Below, piece after piece: positions 6,604 through 6,970 of a stretch of 6,970 bases of DNA (position 1 is the stretch's first letter; every line of letters starts with the position of its first letter). The notes under the pieces are model-generated. The model was not told where the DNA came from and ran no database searches. It saw nothing but the letters and a program-made list of their open reading frames with translations. The position numbers and the translations under genes are program-made. This DNA comes from Candidatus Cardinium hertigii (lineage in GTDB: Bacteria; Bacteroidota; Bacteroidia; Cytophagales_A; Amoebophilaceae): contig NZ_RARA01000025.1 in NCBI RefSeq assembly GCF_003788695.1, positions 175,656 through 182,625 on the forward strand, given 5' to 3'.

Positions 6604-6645
6604 ATAATCTATAAAATATGGCTACCACGCAAGTGAACGGATACT
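6604..6645 (+). repeat. Dispersed 42-bp repeat, copy 3
   Basis: It differs from 824-865 at one position. It follows the GCTAC-T7 hairpin by 43 bases, repeating the hairpin-then-repeat order seen at 5014-5120. The rest of this spacer (6646-6706) shows no structure I can support. Confidence 0.8.
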
Positions 6646-6706
6646 GATTTTTGATTAGTAGGTATCTGCATTTGAATCAGCCAAAGTGTGCTTTTTATAA
6701 GTCTAT

Positions 6707-6970
6707 TTATTTCCTTCTAATCCTAATATATAGGCCAGGCATATCAGCTGCATATGTTTTAATAGCTTCTTTTAGCCTGTTAGGAACAGGCAATTTTTGT
6801 ATATGCTTTGGGTCTGGCATGGATTGTATAATAGTACGCATGCATACGCGCTGCAATCCATTTTCATAACATATGGTATCATTTGGATAGGCAACTTTTG
6901 TATTAAACGCATCCACTAGTCCTGGATAGTACTCCTTATCGAATCTAACTTTGCGTACCTTTGTTCCATT
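6707..6970 (-). CDS. Unrecognised protein, C-terminal 88 residues
   Basis: The minus-strand frame is open from the window edge (base 6970) to TAA at 6709-6707, so the start lies beyond the window. The visible part opens with the basic stretch NGTKVRKVRFDKEYYPGLVD. It continues through CYENGLQRVCMRTII and ends LKEAIKTYAADMPGLYIRIRRK. It is a mixed, soluble-looking sequence with no membrane segment, zinc-binding cluster or LRR/ankyrin repeat that I recognise, and the end is strongly basic. The varied composition and the open frame to the edge favour a real gene, though a fragment of a broken gene is possible. It is convergent with dprA across a 445-bp repeat-filled spacer. Confidence 0.55.
   Translation of the reverse strand, partial: NGTKVRKVRFDKEYYPGLVDAFNTKVAYPNDTICYENGLQRVCMRTIIQSMPDPKHIQKLPVPNRLKEAIKTYAADMPGLYIRIRRK

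Noticed and set aside
824..6645. CRISPR array or diversity-generating retroelement repeats
   Set aside because: The repeat copies are kilobases apart with genes between them, there are no regular spacers, and no reverse transcriptase or Cas gene is present.
6651..6869. Plus-strand open frame of 72 residues
   Set aside because: It is antisense to the longer minus-strand frame that runs to the window edge; it has no start context and ends in irregular cysteine-rich sequence typical of a shadow.

Overview
This is an AT-rich window with long, repeat-filled spacers, outer-membrane and lipoprotein genes of Bacteroidetes type, and a decayed leucine-rich-repeat gene that may also carry an F-box. That combination points to an obligate intracellular Bacteroidetes symbiont of the Amoebophilaceae (Candidatus Amoebophilus or Cardinium type). 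The assignment is inference from gene content, not from a database match.

Layout. Bases 1-815 (+) hold the C-terminal 270 residues of an outer-membrane beta-barrel protein. Convergent with it, 1268-864 (-) is a pseudogene: a lipoprotein signal peptide, an F-box-like stretch in a shifted frame, and two ribonuclease-inhibitor-type LRRs. A spacer of about 525 bp follows, carrying a 128-bp dispersed repeat and an 18-bp-period tandem duplication. Next come three intact same-strand genes: an M28 zinc aminopeptidase lipoprotein (1794-2903), a sodium:solute symporter (3357-4856) and DprA (5146-6261). They are separated by 453 and 289 bp and each is followed by hairpins, so they look like separate transcription units rather than an operon. 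The last 445-bp spacer (6262-6706) is almost entirely repeats and hairpins. The right edge holds the C-terminal 88 residues of an unrecognised minus-strand protein.

How the genes relate. No shared pathway is evident. The peptidase and the symporter would suit a nutrient-scavenging life (peptide breakdown, solute uptake). DprA handles incoming or recombining single-stranded DNA. The LRR pseudogene is a remnant of a presumed host-interaction protein.

The least ordinary content is the repeat landscape. A 128-bp sequence is present in inverted orientation at both ends of a 4.8-kb segment containing the three intact genes. Its outer part is folded back on itself downstream of dprA to make a palindrome of about 130 nt. 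A second, 42-bp repeat occurs three times and shares a terminal motif with the 128-bp repeat. A 210-bp MITE-like unit lies behind the peptidase gene. I found no transposase, CRISPR array, tRNA or rRNA, and no convincing new multi-gene system.
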